Shown here piece by piece: positions 24,066 to 35,319 of a DNA stretch of 64,000 nt. The notes under the pieces were generated by a model. The model did not search any database. It was given only the letters and a program-made list of their open reading frames with translations, and was not told where the DNA came from. The stretch covers positions 58,470,459-58,534,458 of the forward strand of contig OX328124.1 in assembly GCA_946811695.1 (NCBI GenBank), given 5' to 3'. Each line of letters opens with the position of its first letter. The first letter of the stretch is position 1. Both the position numbers and the translations under genes were made by a program. The stretch comes from Gonocerus acuteangulatus. Lineage: Eukaryota; Arthropoda; Insecta; Hemiptera; Coreidae.

Positions 24066-24534
24066 GTTTCACCCCATCACGTCAGGTTTAAGAGCATTTG
24101 AAGGGCAAATTTCGTATGAAGTCGATAAAGAAGAAATAACTAGAGCTTCCATGGTTTTGAGGGTCGCTGAATTCGAATCCGAGGTCTGTTTCAGCACATC
24201 GGCGCAAAATATAGGTCATTTCAAGGAAAAATATGTTTACTTTGCAAGAAATTACAGTCAAAATGTTTGTTTTTGGCAAAATAGACAAATTCTTCCTTAA
24301 AATGACCTTGATTTTGTACCGCTTTGGTGAAACAGACCCCGGATTCAGTGACCCTCAAACCCACGAAAGCTCTATTTATTTCTTCTTAAACATAACATAA
24401 CATTAACATTTCATACGAAATTTGGCATTCAGATGCTCTTAAACCTGACGTGATGGGTTGAAACGGACTCCTGATTCGGATTCAGCATGCAGAAATACAT
24501 AAGAATATATGTTTGGCGTCTTTGTAAAATACCA

Positions 24535-24538
<4 letters not shown>

Positions 24539-24592
<54 letters not shown>
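24539..24592. repeat. (TG)n microsatellite
   Basis: About 27 TG units next to the right arm of the palindrome. Confidence 0.95.
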
Positions 24593-24599
24593 TTTGTTA

Positions 24600-25675
24600 T
24601 TAGAATATTTGAGCTAATATTGTTCTAAGGTATTTTTAACAAAAAAAGAAATAAAAATGTTTAACGCCTTTTTAGAACGATTGTTATGCGTAAATGTTCA
24701 CACATTTTTGTTTTAATATATTATTTTTATTTTATTTATAGTTTTAAATGTTGGAATATAGTTTAGATATATTTACTATCTGGTGATAATGAGTCAAGAC
24801 AGTTAAGTGGTATTTGAAGTTGTCTCTATGTATATTGTCTATCAGTGTATGTTTCACTGTGAGTTGCAATGTTGGTCTGTCAGTCTTTTGAATGAGATGG
24901 CCGTGATTGAGTAAACAGTGTCCAATTCTAAGCCTGGTTAATACTATACTTCATTCCATATTAAAAATTAAAAATATACAATCCATAATTAACTAATTCA
25001 TTCCAGTTCGTAAAAGACGGAGAGGACCAAGGATGTGGACAAAATAATATTAATAATATCTCGAGGCCAACTATTGGGTTCTCAATGTTTAGACAGTAGT
25101 AATTGTAAAGTAATCCCGTCTAACCAGTTTCATATTTAATTTTTTACAATTGAATCCTAGATGAAGTTGAATTGTGTACAATAGAGAATCGAATTACTCA
25201 GCGTCAACGAACCGTAACTCGTCGGCTCCATTACGCAATCCTGTTCAATTGTACTGCCTCAATTTCGAATGTAGAACATCAAGGCGAATATGGGCCATCA
25301 GAGAGAGAGAGAATATTCTAGTACTTTATTCCAGTACATTGGGTGTTCATTCTCAAGGCTTACTTTTTTTAATGTTACATATTAATACCATAATTTATAA
25401 ATAAGTGAATACAAATTATTCTAATGAGATACAGATCCTACAATTCATTGCTGTATAAATGGTTTAGCCTAAAGCGACAGAGGAATGTCTGTACATTCAC
25501 AGGACGATGCTCTGGACGCTGGGAGCACATAAAATGTTATAATGCAATAATCCTAGAATTTACTACTACAAATTAATTTATAATTTGAGAAGTAATGCAT
25601 GAAATTTAGTTTTCATCCATTTTACTTTATATTTATTTCCATATTTCTGTTCATTTATCTTCAAAGATCTTTATC
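24600..25675. other. No recognisable feature
   Basis: Intronic sequence without recognised gene or repeat. Confidence 0.45.
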
Positions 25676-25679
25676 TTCT

Positions 25680-25895
25680 GGTGTCGTCGTTCGGGGATTG
25701 GAGTTGGGGTCCCAGATCGTCCCTAGGCTCACCCAGCCTGTAGTTAGTTAAGGGAAAAATCAGGCAGCCGGAGAATAGTAGTGACCAGACTATATCTCTA
25801 GTGTGCCGTATGGTCAAGAAACAGATACCGCTGCAGTATCTGCCCCTAAGGGCCCATATTGGCCTGTTACAGGACTGATTTGATTTTTTTCTGAA
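25680..25895 (+). repeat. SINE-B body and tail
   Basis: Plus-strand copy of the SINE at 17218-17512: cccagatcgtccctaggct, caggcagccgg, gtgtgccgtatggtcaag and ggcctgttacaggactgatt, ending in a T-rich tail. The 5' tRNA head is only partly preserved. Confidence 0.65.
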
Positions 25896-26104
25896 CATTT
25901 CTGTTGGCTTTCCTGCAACGACTCATCGGCGTAAGAGAATGTTTAAAGTATGATTAAAAAAAGTGGAACTAATTAGAATCGAACATCAAAAAATACAATA
26001 TAATGACATAGGTTTACTATGACCAAAAGGGTTATGCAAAATCAATACATTCCACCAACATCTGCATACCGCGTTGGAAAAAAAATATTGTAAATCTGAG
26101 TAAA

Positions 26105-26215
26105 ACAATAAACCGTTGGCGTGAGTACTTAACACTCCATGCCAAGGGTCGTGGGTTCGATTCCCACTGGGGGGTGGTGGCTTTTCGGAAAAGGAGTGCC
26201 AGTGATTTTGTTTAA
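26105..26215 (+). repeat. SINE-C, tRNA-headed
   Basis: ggcgtgagtacttaacactc then gggtcgtgggttcgattccc (box B), then ggtggtggcttttcgga. Same family as the complete copy at 62989-63193; the 3' tail is missing. Confidence 0.55.
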
Positions 26216-26264
26216 TAAATGTTATTTATTAAAGAAAATACATTTTATAAAACATATTTATTTT

Positions 26265-26780
26265 GGTAAAAGTGAAGTTTCACGCCTCCAAACCGATTTC
26301 TTTAACAATGTATTTTGATGCACTAAACACGAATACGTTAAAAAAAAACCTTCGCATTTAACAAGGAAAGAAGTTATTAAGCACTAAAGTTCACTGTTAG
26401 GAAGGTTATAAAACTAGGCGTCAACAGCGTATTTGTAAACACGTGCATGCGCAGATATGTAACATTGGGAAAAAGAACTCTCATTTCAAATGTTCATAAA
26501 CCATTTATTCAAAACTATTGTTAATTTTAAGGGCATCCTCGCCCGTCGTCATCAGTCGCTTAAGGGCATATGCATGTATGCCTTAAAGTCGTCACAAATT
26601 TAGTTGTTTACATTAGCTCTCATAACCCGCATAACAGTGAACTTTAGTGCTTAATAACTTCTTTCCTAGTTAAATGCGAAGGTTTTTTTTTAACGTGTTT
26701 GTGTTTAGTGCATCAAAATACGTTATTGTACAAAATTGTTAAAGAAATCGGTTTGGAGGGCGTGAAACTTCACTTTTACC
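26265..26780. mobile_element. Foldback element FB-A, short copy
   Basis: Long inverted repeats of about 150 bp: the left end is GGTAAAAGTGAAGTTTCACG, the right end its complement. Arms continue through gcactaaacacgaatacg, cttcgcatttaac and aagcactaaagttcactg. Flanked by the 7-bp repeat ttatttt (26258-26264, 26781-26787). No coding. A 901-bp relative is at 56257-57157. Confidence 0.75.
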
Positions 26781-27189
26781 TTATTTTTAAACAAATAAAA
26801 TATCAACATACTGATAAAAACAAGTTTCTGGCGTTTCTGGCCTCAAAGGTTGACACGCCTTAAGCTAAAACAAGTTAAATCTCTAGACAAAAACCAACCA
26901 TATTCTAAAAAAAAAATAAATAAATAAATAAACAAAAAAAAAAATCACACTACTTCTTTTACCTCCTCCTCCATATAAATTCGCAAAGATATGAATATAT
27001 TCATCAGTCACTTAACTGAAATATATTCATTACGTTTGTGTCAAGATCACAAATGAAACTATAATAAAATTAGGAAATGTGTAAGGTTACTGAAAAATTA
27101 GCGAGGTTACCGCAACATATGTATACACTTTTTATAGAGTCATAATTATTTTGTTTAATTAATATAATTACAGGTACTGATAACATTGA

Positions 27190-27318
27190 CACCCCTTTTC
27201 CGAAATAGACCCGGCTTTTCTTTAGAAAAGAGAAAATGCATCAGCCCTATCCTGGCTAGAAAAGGGTGGAAACCTGTAGATAATCCGTCCCAAAATTCTT
27301 AGTTAATAATAATGCACG
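27190..27318 (+). repeat. SINE-C 3' part
   Basis: tcagccctatcctggctaga, aaagggtggaaacctgtag, ccgtcccaaaattctt and agttaataataat, matching the 3' half of the SINE at 62989-63193. Confidence 0.6.
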
Positions 27319-28454
27319 ATACAATTTAAATGAACCTTTGTTTTTTCCTTGATAAATGTGAAGAGGGAATTATGAAACGTCAACTACCACCGTTCATATA
27401 GCTTCATTACCATATCCAAGTATCTTACGATATAAGACCATACGAACTGGTTCCAGCGGCCAGACAGTCTGGAGGGATGAATGGAGATGATTGTCTGGTG
27501 ATGATTGAGTCACATCTCAAAGAAACCCTCTCAGGTGAGCTCACTATTTACCCAAGTGATTCAGCCAGACAGGAAATACACTCTGGTAACAAATCTTCGT
27601 ATTGTTTTTTTTTTTCTCTTCTATCTTTTACTAGGACGGTAGCCTTACATACATAATGACTAACGGGTTTACGATATGAATTCATAATTTAGCCGGAAAT
27701 ATTTTTGTATTGTCATCAGTATCTGTTTTTAAAACACCTATTATATTTCTCTTGTAATTATTATTTTACCTTTAATTCCCTAGATATTAATAATGTATAA
27801 TTAAGTATAGAAGAATCACGTTCTATAAAAACTAAACATACACCACTATCAATTTAATATCATTACTCAATATAGATTTCATACTAATAGAAACAAAAAT
27901 ACCTATATTGGTGTGTATTTGAAAATCATTAAATTAATCCCCTCTTGTAACTCGTCTACAGCTGAATATCTTACATTTAATCAACTTCAGGAACATGATA
28001 AATAGACATTCGCTGGTGAATGCTATTCGTTTACAAATAGAGGCAATGTGATATTTCTAGATTTTAATAAAAATTATTGCAATTAACAATTGAATTATCT
28101 AACTGCATAATCCGGTGAATAAAATAATACAGCGGCCTAAATTCCTTCGACCACTCCTTTATCTCCCGAGCCGCCTCTTCTGGCTCCCTCTCCAACACTC
28201 CCCTTTTCCTTAACTGTACATAAATCCTCAGACTTTTTTTCCCATGCTGGTAGGAAGATATGTATATTATTAGTGTAGTTTTTATCGATAAATGATACAT
28301 TTATTCATCTGAGACATCCAACCTAACCCTCAATTGAAAAATACTTCTGGCAATAGTTATGTTTTATTTAGGTGGATGTATATACGTTTCAGCTAGAATT
28401 ATTTTGAAACATTCTAAATATGTAGGTATTATTTAAACCACAGTACTTAGAAGC
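27319..28454. other. No recognisable feature
   Basis: AT-rich intron; nothing identified. Confidence 0.45.
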
Positions 28455-29375
28455 AACTTCATATTTTCGTCTTTTGAACTGACGCAGGAAGAGGATACAG
28501 GACTGTAGGGGGACTTCCCCTAGTGGTTGAAAGTGCTCCTAGCCGCGGCTTTGTGAACCTACTTCTGGCGGGCTATATTTTTTTTTATTTTTTTTTTTTT
28601 TTTATTTTTTTTTTATTTTTTTTTTTTTTTTACGGCGCATCTACTTCTAGGTCATTAGCGCCGACATCCAGGGTACAGCGAGGAATTTTCCCAACGAGCC
28701 CTGAGATAAGAAAATTCCTGCCGGAGGTGGGGATCGAACCCACCATCTCCCGCTTATGAATCCAAGGCGCTAACCATTAGACCACGGGAGACCCCGTGGC
28801 GGGCTATTCTATTGAAATATAGTACAAAGTAAACCCCCCTTTCCGATAGACCGATTTAGCTCATTTTTACAACACTTCTTTCTAATGAATTACCCACGAC
28901 GTATGCCAAGTTTCGTTACAATGCCGCAGAAATTACGACCGGTATGAGTATAATAGTAATTTGGGTCCGGAGTAAACCCCACCTTCTAATGAACCGATTT
29001 AGTTTATTTTTACAACACATTCGTCTCTGTAGATGACCACTACGAATACCGAGTTTCGTCGAAATACAACAAAAATTACGGCTGGTAGTGGCAAATTGGT
29101 TATGTGGGTCCGGAGTAAGCCCTCCCCCCTTCTAATGGACCGATTTAGTTTATTTTTGTCTGTAGATTACCACTACGAATACCAAGTTTCGTTGAACTAT
29201 ATCAAATTCTACGGCTGACATTGTCAAATAAGTGTTTTGGGTTCGGGGTAAACCCCCCCTTCCGTTGGACCGATTTCGGTGGTTTACGAACTCGTTCAAT
29301 CGTTTGTTAATTGAACGCTTTAAACCAAGTTTCGTGACGAAAAAACAAAAACTCTGGCCGCTATCGTGTTAACAG

Positions 29376-29444
<69 letters not shown>

Positions 29445-29576
29445 TATATATAAATTTTAACGGGGGTCATTTTCGGTTTCTACTAGGTAGGATCGATAAA
29501 GATTTGAAGACATTTTTCAAAAAATCCGTCATGAGTGCAACCTCAATAGCTACTTTCCTGCGGAGGAAAGTGCTAA
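28455..29576 (+). mobile_element. R1 Helitron2-like element, 5'-truncated, carrying a SINE
   Basis: Lacks the first roughly 240 bp of R1 (it begins around the acgcaggaagaggatacag block). It has four internal modules (first gtaaaccc blocks near 28828, 28965, 29106 and 29240), a long (TA)n (29380-29452) and the 3' hairpin ending CTAA at 29573-29576. A SINE-A is inserted at 28577-28796. Confidence 0.72.
28577..28796 (-). repeat. SINE-A, tRNA-headed, inserted in R1
   Basis: Minus strand: tRNA-like head with box A tggtctaatggttagcgc and box B gggttcgatcccc, body ctccggcaggaatttt, tail ggcgctaatgacctagaagt and gatgcgccgt, then a long A-rich end. An 11-bp duplication TGGCGGGCTAT (28566-28576 and 28797-28807) interrupts the R1 sequence exactly. 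Confidence 0.85.
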
Positions 29577-29690
29577 ACTAAAAACATGGGCGTATATGAT
29601 ATACAGCCACAACGTGAGGAGAACCTGCTAACAGAAGGGCCATGACTCACATTAGTGTGGAAAATATACGGTAAAGAATAAACAAAAAAG

Positions 29691-29814
29691 TCCGACTCGC
29701 AGGAACTGCATCATCTTATAGCGTTTCCGTTCTTATCCATAGTGGACGTATTCTGCTGGTTAACGACCTTGACCTTTCAAATCACACAAAGTATTATTGT
29801 AGCAATTTTAACCC
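29691..29814 (+). repeat. R2 element, left piece (interrupted by piggyBac)
   Basis: Starts TCCGACTCGCAGGAACTGC, then gcatcatctta; carries the gctggttaacgaccttgacc and cacacaaagtatt blocks. R2 sequence resumes after the piggyBac at 35759 (ttaaataaaatcggcccatt). Confidence 0.65.
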
Positions 29815-30314
29815 TTAAGTAGGGAGGTGGTTTACACTAACGTAAGTAGGGAGGTGGGGTGCTCACAACACCCCAATGAAAAAAATCCACCCATAAAAAG
29901 GGTTCTTTAAAATTAGCATCTACTTAATTATTTAACTTTTTTAAACCCATTACCGATATTATATAACCAAATAATTAATTACAATGCTCAAATATGGTAT
30001 TTGTTTAATAATAAAATTTGAATAGTTTTTGTCCATTTGTAATTTTGTTTTTATATAGTTATCAAAAATGTGACTTTGTTGAATAATGAAAAAATTTTAA
30101 TCAAGTTTAATTTGATTATTAAGGGATAGAAGAAGACAAAAGAAGTACTTCATTTATAATATTTTCTTGCAAAGTATACTAATTTAATCTGTGAAATAGT
30201 GCATATTTCTAACTCTAAATGTCCACAACAAATTTACTTCATGACATTCAAATGCAGAAATGTTTTTCAAAAACAACAAAAAATCGTTGTTTTATTATCT
30301 AAACTTTACTTTCT

Positions 30315-30533
30315 ATGTGTATTGAACAAACAGTTCATCTACCAGACAGGGCTGTGATCCGTTTTTGGTGCTGGTTGTGGCTCCATCCTCCTGGTCATTA
30401 TGGCCGCATGATGTATTTAGGAATTCGAGATTCCGTTGGTCTCTTTTCAATTCGTGGTTTAATCAGTATAAGCCCAATATCTCTAAGAACTCGACCCTCA
30501 CCAGAGTTCGTACTAGGATTATTTGCTACATAT
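30315..30533 (-). pseudogene. piggyBac transposase C-terminal region, distal part
   Basis: Minus strand reads YVANNPS, then RVLRDIGLILIKPRIEKR and RIPKYIMRP, followed after a frame slip by an NGSQPCLVDELF stretch and a stop. This matches the end of piggyBac transposases: the post-catalytic helices with an L-I-x-P motif, then a short Cys-containing tail. It continues in frame from the 35172-35245 piece once the intervening element and one AAT copy are removed. Confidence 0.72.
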
Positions 30534-30832
30534 ATTGGGTAGAGTGAATAAATGCTAGCAATTGCTAGAACTAGGTATTTTCCAAGCAATTGCTAAGGGC
30601 TGAGGGAATAAAAAGGTTAGCTGCAGCTAGGGCTAGCACTTGCTTAGTTTATCACGGTTCCTAGCTGCAGCTAGGTAGAAGGTGTGAATAAAGAGCTGTG
30701 ACTAGGTTCTAAGGGTAGCAATTGCTAAGGAAAAAGCTAGTCTGGTCTAGGTCATGCTAGCTTTTTAGTTAGTCGTTTCTTTTCGCTCAATTACGGCGGC
30801 GTTTACGCATGTTCGTACGGAAAAGGAGTATT

Positions 30833-31572
30833 ATCCCAAAAAAAAAACATAAATGTGAAATAGAGGCCAAGTTCCTGCCCCACAAAGAAACACTCCCTTC
30901 CTCAAAAATATCCCCTCCTAAAACCCCCCAAAAACGCCTTACCATTCTACACTCCAAAAAAGTAGTATGAGTTGGTGTATTAATTCAACCAAAAATATTT
31001 GCCAATACAAGAGATGATACAAGAAAGAAATGTCCAAGTTCATTACTTGGAAGACCTCATAGTTACTTACTAAGAACAGTAAAGACACTTCAACTGACCT
31101 TTAAAAACAACAATAAAAATACTTATATCCAGTTACTAAAATATCACTTTCCTCAACCAGGTATAATCATAAACTTGGCAATGTTTAGTTTTTCTCTAAA
31201 GATAATTTCGGCACAAAAAAAACATTGCCAAGTTTAAGAATATACCTGGTTGAGGAAAGTGATATTTTAGTAACTGGATATAAGTATTTTTATTGTTGTT
31301 TTTAAAGGTCAGTTGAAGTGTCTTTACTGTTCTTAGTAAGTAACTATGAGGTCTTCCAAGTAATGAACTTGGACATTTCTTTCTTGTATCATCTCTTGTA
31401 TTGGCAAATATTTTTGGTTGAATTAATACACCAACTCATACTACTTTTTTGGAGTGTAGAATGGTAAGGCGTTTTTGGGGGGTTTTAGGAGGGGATATGT
31501 TTGAGGAAGGGAGTGTTTCTTTGTGGGGCAGGAACTTGGCCTCTATTTCACATTTATGTTTTTTTTTGGGAT
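30833..31572. repeat. Long near-perfect hairpin: 354-bp arms, 33-nt loop
   Basis: Left arm 30833-31186 and right arm 31220-31572 are nearly exact complements from tcccaaaaaaaa at the outer end to aaacttggcaatgttt at the loop. Mismatches are few, such as tatccc/tatgtt near 30909 and its partner. It lies within the Harbinger-like element. Confidence 0.9.
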
Positions 31573-31696
31573 CTCATTACTTTTTTCTAAGTATTAAATA
31601 GAATTTAGTTGCCGCATACCTACTGGCTTTTGTACTTCATATAAAACCAGGGTCTTTGGATTCTGCATAAGGTTCTCCTTACTGCTTGATATTTGA

Positions 31697-31918
31697 TACC
31701 AATTATCAACCTACATACATCTAATCACTAGACTAGAAAAATTAGAAGCTCTTCCAGATGACATTACTCTAGACGACAAATTGATTGCTCTCTTAACTAA
31801 ACTATTACACTGTAAAACACAGGAACCTTATCCCGAGGATAAAGATCACAATAGGGAAAGTGCAGAAGGCCTTCAAGAAAAATATAAGAAACAAAGACGA
31901 TACATTTTGGGTTTGTAA
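31697..31918 (+). other. 73-codon open frame, unrecognised
   Basis: Reads RLEKLEALPDDITLDDKLIA, continues through LLTKLLHC and EPYPEDKDHNRESAEGLQ, and ends YILGL before TAA. It has an amphipathic, charged, protein-like composition unlike the surrounding noncoding frames, but no start codon in context and no family I recognise. It may be a remnant of a gene carried by the Harbinger-like element. Confidence 0.25.
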
Positions 31919-32039
31919 TCCTAAACTTTGTAATTTAGATGGCTCGACTTTGAAAAACTTAGTATCTGCTTTGAAGTATATTATGCAGTGAACCCCTACG
32001 ACTTTATTTACTACATTTAAGAAAGAAGTCACAACTGTT

Positions 32040-33190
32040 TTTGTTAAGATGCGTCGAAATGTTTTTTAAAACATCAAATATAGGTTCTCCTTACCAAGAC
32101 GATTCATTTGATACCCCACATGATGGGTTTCAGAAGGAATGATGGCATTTCGATGGAACAAAAAGTAGAAAACGTCATAGGTAATATGACACTCCCGTAT
32201 CAAGACCTACCTGCGTGCCAAGTTTGGTCAAAAAAGGCCAAACGGTGTGAATTTGTATAAGGAACAAGCATACAGACAGACAGCAGAAAGACCTTTTTTA
32301 CCTAGCCTAGTGCATTCCCCGGACCAAGGCCTACCTGTGTGCCAAGTTTGGTCAAAATCGGTCAAATGGAGTGAATTTGTGTAAGGAACAAACATGCAGA
32401 CAGACAGCTGATAGACGATTTTGACTGGCCTATGAAACTACCCGGAGAAAGACCGACATGTGTGTCAAATTTTGTCAAAATCGGTCAAACGGTGTGTATT
32501 TGTATAAGGAACAAACAGACAGACAGACAGACAGCTGATAGACAATTTAACCTAGCTTATGATTCTCACCGTATCAAGACCCATTTGTGTCCCATGTTTG
32601 GTCAAAATCGGTCAAACGGTACGGATTTGTAAGAGGAACAAACATACAGACCGACAGCTGGTATAAGATTTTTACCGAGCCTATATGCGTCTAATTGTTT
32701 CTTAAAACATCAAATATAGGTTCTTCATACCGAGACAATTCATTTGATACCCCACATCATGGGTTTCGGACGGAATGATGGGTTTCCGAAGGAAGTACAA
32801 AACTGGCACGCCCCGCCCCGGAAGCGGAGTCAAACACAACTTTTCGCGATTTTTCGATTTTTTCCTTTAATAACGTCTTCACATCTATCTTCATGCAAAA
32901 TTTGAAGTCCCTAGCATCATGGGAAGTGCCTTATAATTTTGATGAGTCAGTGAGTGAGTGAGTGAGTGAGTGAGACCTATAAATCCCGATTTTCGATCGC
33001 TTCTATCTCAGAAACTATTCGATGTAGAATTATGAAATTTTCCAGTTTTACTCACATCTAGTAGTATAATACCTGTATAAAATTTCATAACTTTATCTTT
33101 ACCTGGTTGAATGTTATGAGAGGGTAAAAATCGGCTCTAAGACCGCCTGTAATATACACACAGTATGCTTAGGCCGGAACTTGGCCTGGC
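32040..33190 (+). repeat. R3 tandem repeat block
   Basis: Four units of about 110-135 bp at 32200-32680, each with gtgccaagtttggtcaaaat, cggtcaaacggtgtg, tgtataaggaacaaac and a (CAGA)n stretch. Flanking blocks repeat aacatcaaatataggttct and gataccccacat. The (GAGT)n run at 32944-32972 belongs to the same repeat. A second array lies at 52500-52880. Source element unknown. Confidence 0.65.
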
Positions 33191-33229
33191 GCACTACCGT
33201 GCGCCTAGATATGCGCCGGGACGTCTTCA

Positions 33230-33470
33230 CGTTTTATTTTCATCTTCTTTAGCTACATTTCCTGCAGTAAAACGATTCTTTGAAGTTCTAGAGTTCTCGG
33301 GTGTTTTTTTTTTTCTTCCTTACCGTAAACCTCAACCATTTTCGCACTTTTAGCACTTTCCTCCGAAGGAAAGTAGCTATTGAGGTTGGACTCATGACGG
33401 AATTTTTGAAAAATGTCTTCAAATCTTTATCGATCCTACCTAGTAGACACCGAAAATGACCCCCGTTAAA

Positions 33471-33509
<39 letters not shown>

Positions 33510-34640
33510 TGTTAACACGATAGCGGCCAGAGTTTTTGTTTTTTCGTCACGAAACTTGGTATATAGCATTCAATTAGCAAACGATTGAACGAGTTCGTTA
33601 ACCACCAAAGTCGGTCCACCGGAAGGGGGGGGGGGTTTACCCCGAACCCAAAACACTAATTTGACTATGTCAGCCGTAATATTTGTTATATTTCAACGAA
33701 ACTTGGTATTCGTAGTGGTAATATAGACAGAAAAGTGAGATATAAAAATGAACTAAATCGGTTCATTAGAAGGGGGGGGGGTTTACTCCGGACCCACAAT
33801 ACCAATTCGCCACTACCAGCCGTGATTTTTGGTATATTTCGACGAAACTCGGTATTCGTAGTGGTAATCTACAGTTAAATATGTGTTGTAAAAATAAACT
33901 AAATCGGTTCATTAGAAGGGGGGGGGGGGTTTACTCCGGACCCAAATTCCTAATATACTCATACCGGTCGTAATTTCTGCTGTATTGTAACGAAACGCGG
34001 TATACGTCCTGGGTAACTCATGAGAAAGAAGTGTTGTAAAAATGAGCTGAATCGGTCAATCGTAAAGCGGGGGTTTAATTTGTAATATATTTCAATAGAA
34101 AAGCCCGCCAAACGTAGGTTCACAAAGCCGCCGCAAGGAGCGCTTTCTACCACTAGAGTGACTGTATCCTGTTCCTGCGTTAGATCAAAATACGATAATA
34201 AGAGGTTTTTTGTATTTATTACATAGTTTAGTAGGTACCATGTGTAAACATAACTCTGGAAGCAAATTAATAATTGATCAGTTACTCATTACAAATTTAA
34301 AAGAGAACTATTCATGTTTTTATTTTATTTATGTAGGATATTTTAAGCAAATTGTTCTGGAAAGCAGTCTACACTACCCAAATTCTGAGGAAAGTGCTTA
34401 GTTATGCAGCTCCTGCGTGACGGACTTTTTCTTCTTTATGCATGATTTAATGTTACTCAGCAACTTATTTAACTGTGCAACAGTGACCTTTCGCCCTATG
34501 GAAAATTCATTACTAATGCTGTCCCAAGCAGGTTTTCTTTCTTTAATAGCAGCTAGTAATTTAGATTTTTCCATTGCCACAGAATCATTGACTAATACAT
34601 TTATAAAAAGTGACCGATCCAGGTCGGCATGGGTGTATAT
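33230..34640 (-). pseudogene. Myb/SANT-like DNA-binding gene split by R1
   Basis: Minus-strand coding at 34425-34640 reads DRSLFINVLVND, AIKERKPAWDSISNEFSI and VTVAQLNKLLSNIKSC, then KKKK. The K-x-A-W-x-x-I-x-x-E-F pattern followed by Q-L-x-K-L-x-x-N-I-K is the Myb_DNA-bind_5/regulatory-protein-zeste type trihelix. The last codons of the open frame are R1 sequence. Beyond the R1 (33350-34424) an open stretch resumes (AKMVEVYGKEEKKK, ELQRIVLLQEM). It is probably the DNA-binding accessory protein of the Harbinger-like element, now broken. Confidence 0.55.
33350..34424 (-). mobile_element. R1 Helitron2-like element, full-length, minus strand
   Basis: 5' header at 34424 (TCCGTCACGCAGGAGCTGC on the minus strand), 3' hairpin end at 33350. 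Four internal modules with G-runs, and (TA)n at 33473-33505. Very similar to the copy at 6017-7074. Inserted into the Myb/SANT-like reading frame. Confidence 0.78.
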
Positions 34641-35171
34641 AGAAAATAATTTCGGGAGAGGCTGGAAGTATTAGGGGGGAGGGCTGAGAGTATTTTGGGG
34701 GGTATGGAATATTATCAATCTAGATCTTGGAATAGTTACCCAATTAAAATGATATTGCACCAAAAAGAAATTATTTTTTCTGACCAAAGTGGTACCATTT
34801 AATTTTTTTTTTATTTTATTATTTTATTTTATTTTTTTTTTTTTTGACAAATCTTTACCGATTTCGGAGGGGACTGCAGCCCCCCCTAATAGGGCCCATG
34901 CGTGTCGACAGTTCCATGAGGAGAGAGAGACAAGCAACAAACCCTGACAGGAAGGAAGAGGGATGAGACAGGGGAGGTAGGAATCCTAGCTGCAGCTAGG
35001 GGTTAGCAACAGCTACCCTTAGAATTTCCTTAGTTTATCAGGAGATGAGAGTAACTTACTTAGATCTTGCTATCTAGAAGTAGTTCTTGTTTATTCACTC
35101 CGTATTGAGGAAATGCTACATCTAAGGGCTAGATTCTACCTGTTAGATTCTAGCTTTTATTCACTCCACCC

Positions 35172-35245
35172 ATTGTCTGAGAGTTAATGCCGGCTATGTG
35201 GAGGATTCTAAAGAAGACAGTTAAGAGTACATGCCGAGCTGAAGG
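35172..35245 (-). pseudogene. piggyBac transposase C-terminal region, proximal part
   Basis: Minus strand reads LTVFFRILHIAGINSQT. The A-G-I-N motif in a hydrophobic helix is characteristic of the last part of the piggyBac catalytic domain (relatives have I-A-G-I-N or similar there). It joins the 30315-30533 piece in frame. Confidence 0.75.
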
Positions 35246-35319
35246 ATTATGTAGCGTACATCTTGTCAATGAAGTCTGCATCACCTTTGGTAGATTATAA
35301 AATGTTAATATTTCTAGCT

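Larger units (their letters stand above)
20841..24512. repeat. About 0.5-kb palindrome split by copia
   Basis: Left arm piece 20841-20893 (acatatattcttatgtat, then ctgaatccgaatcc) pairs with 24465-24512. The rest, 24071-24512, folds on itself around 24250 (gtcaggtttaagagcattt near 24082 against its complement near 24440). Removing the copia and one GTTTC copy leaves a continuous foldback element of about 495 bp. Confidence 0.7.
30537..35171. mobile_element. PIF/Harbinger-like transposon inside the piggyBac
   Basis: Seen: ends GGGTAGAGTGAATAAATGCT and (complement of the right end) GGGTGGAGTGAATAAAAGCT, with a 3-bp duplication ATT (30534-30536, 35172-35174). Subterminal repeats of the ctagctgcagctagg type occur at both ends (about 30620-30680 and 34988-35002). 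It carries a Myb/SANT-like coding fragment on the minus strand. Family knowledge: PIF/Harbinger elements make 3-bp AT-rich duplications and encode a Myb/SANT-like protein beside a nuclease. No nuclease gene is recognisable, so the assignment is moderate. The in-frame rejoining of piggyBac coding across it confirms the borders. Confidence 0.62.

Noticed and set aside
32944..32972. Direct-repeat block that could suggest a CRISPR-like array
   Set aside because: It is a 4-nt (GAGT)n microsatellite within the R3 repeat; the R3 units are continuous tandem repeats without spacers.
30537..35171. Treating 29.8-35.8 kb as a single large novel element
   Set aside because: TTAA and ATT duplications and the in-frame rejoining of piggyBac coding show separate nested insertions.
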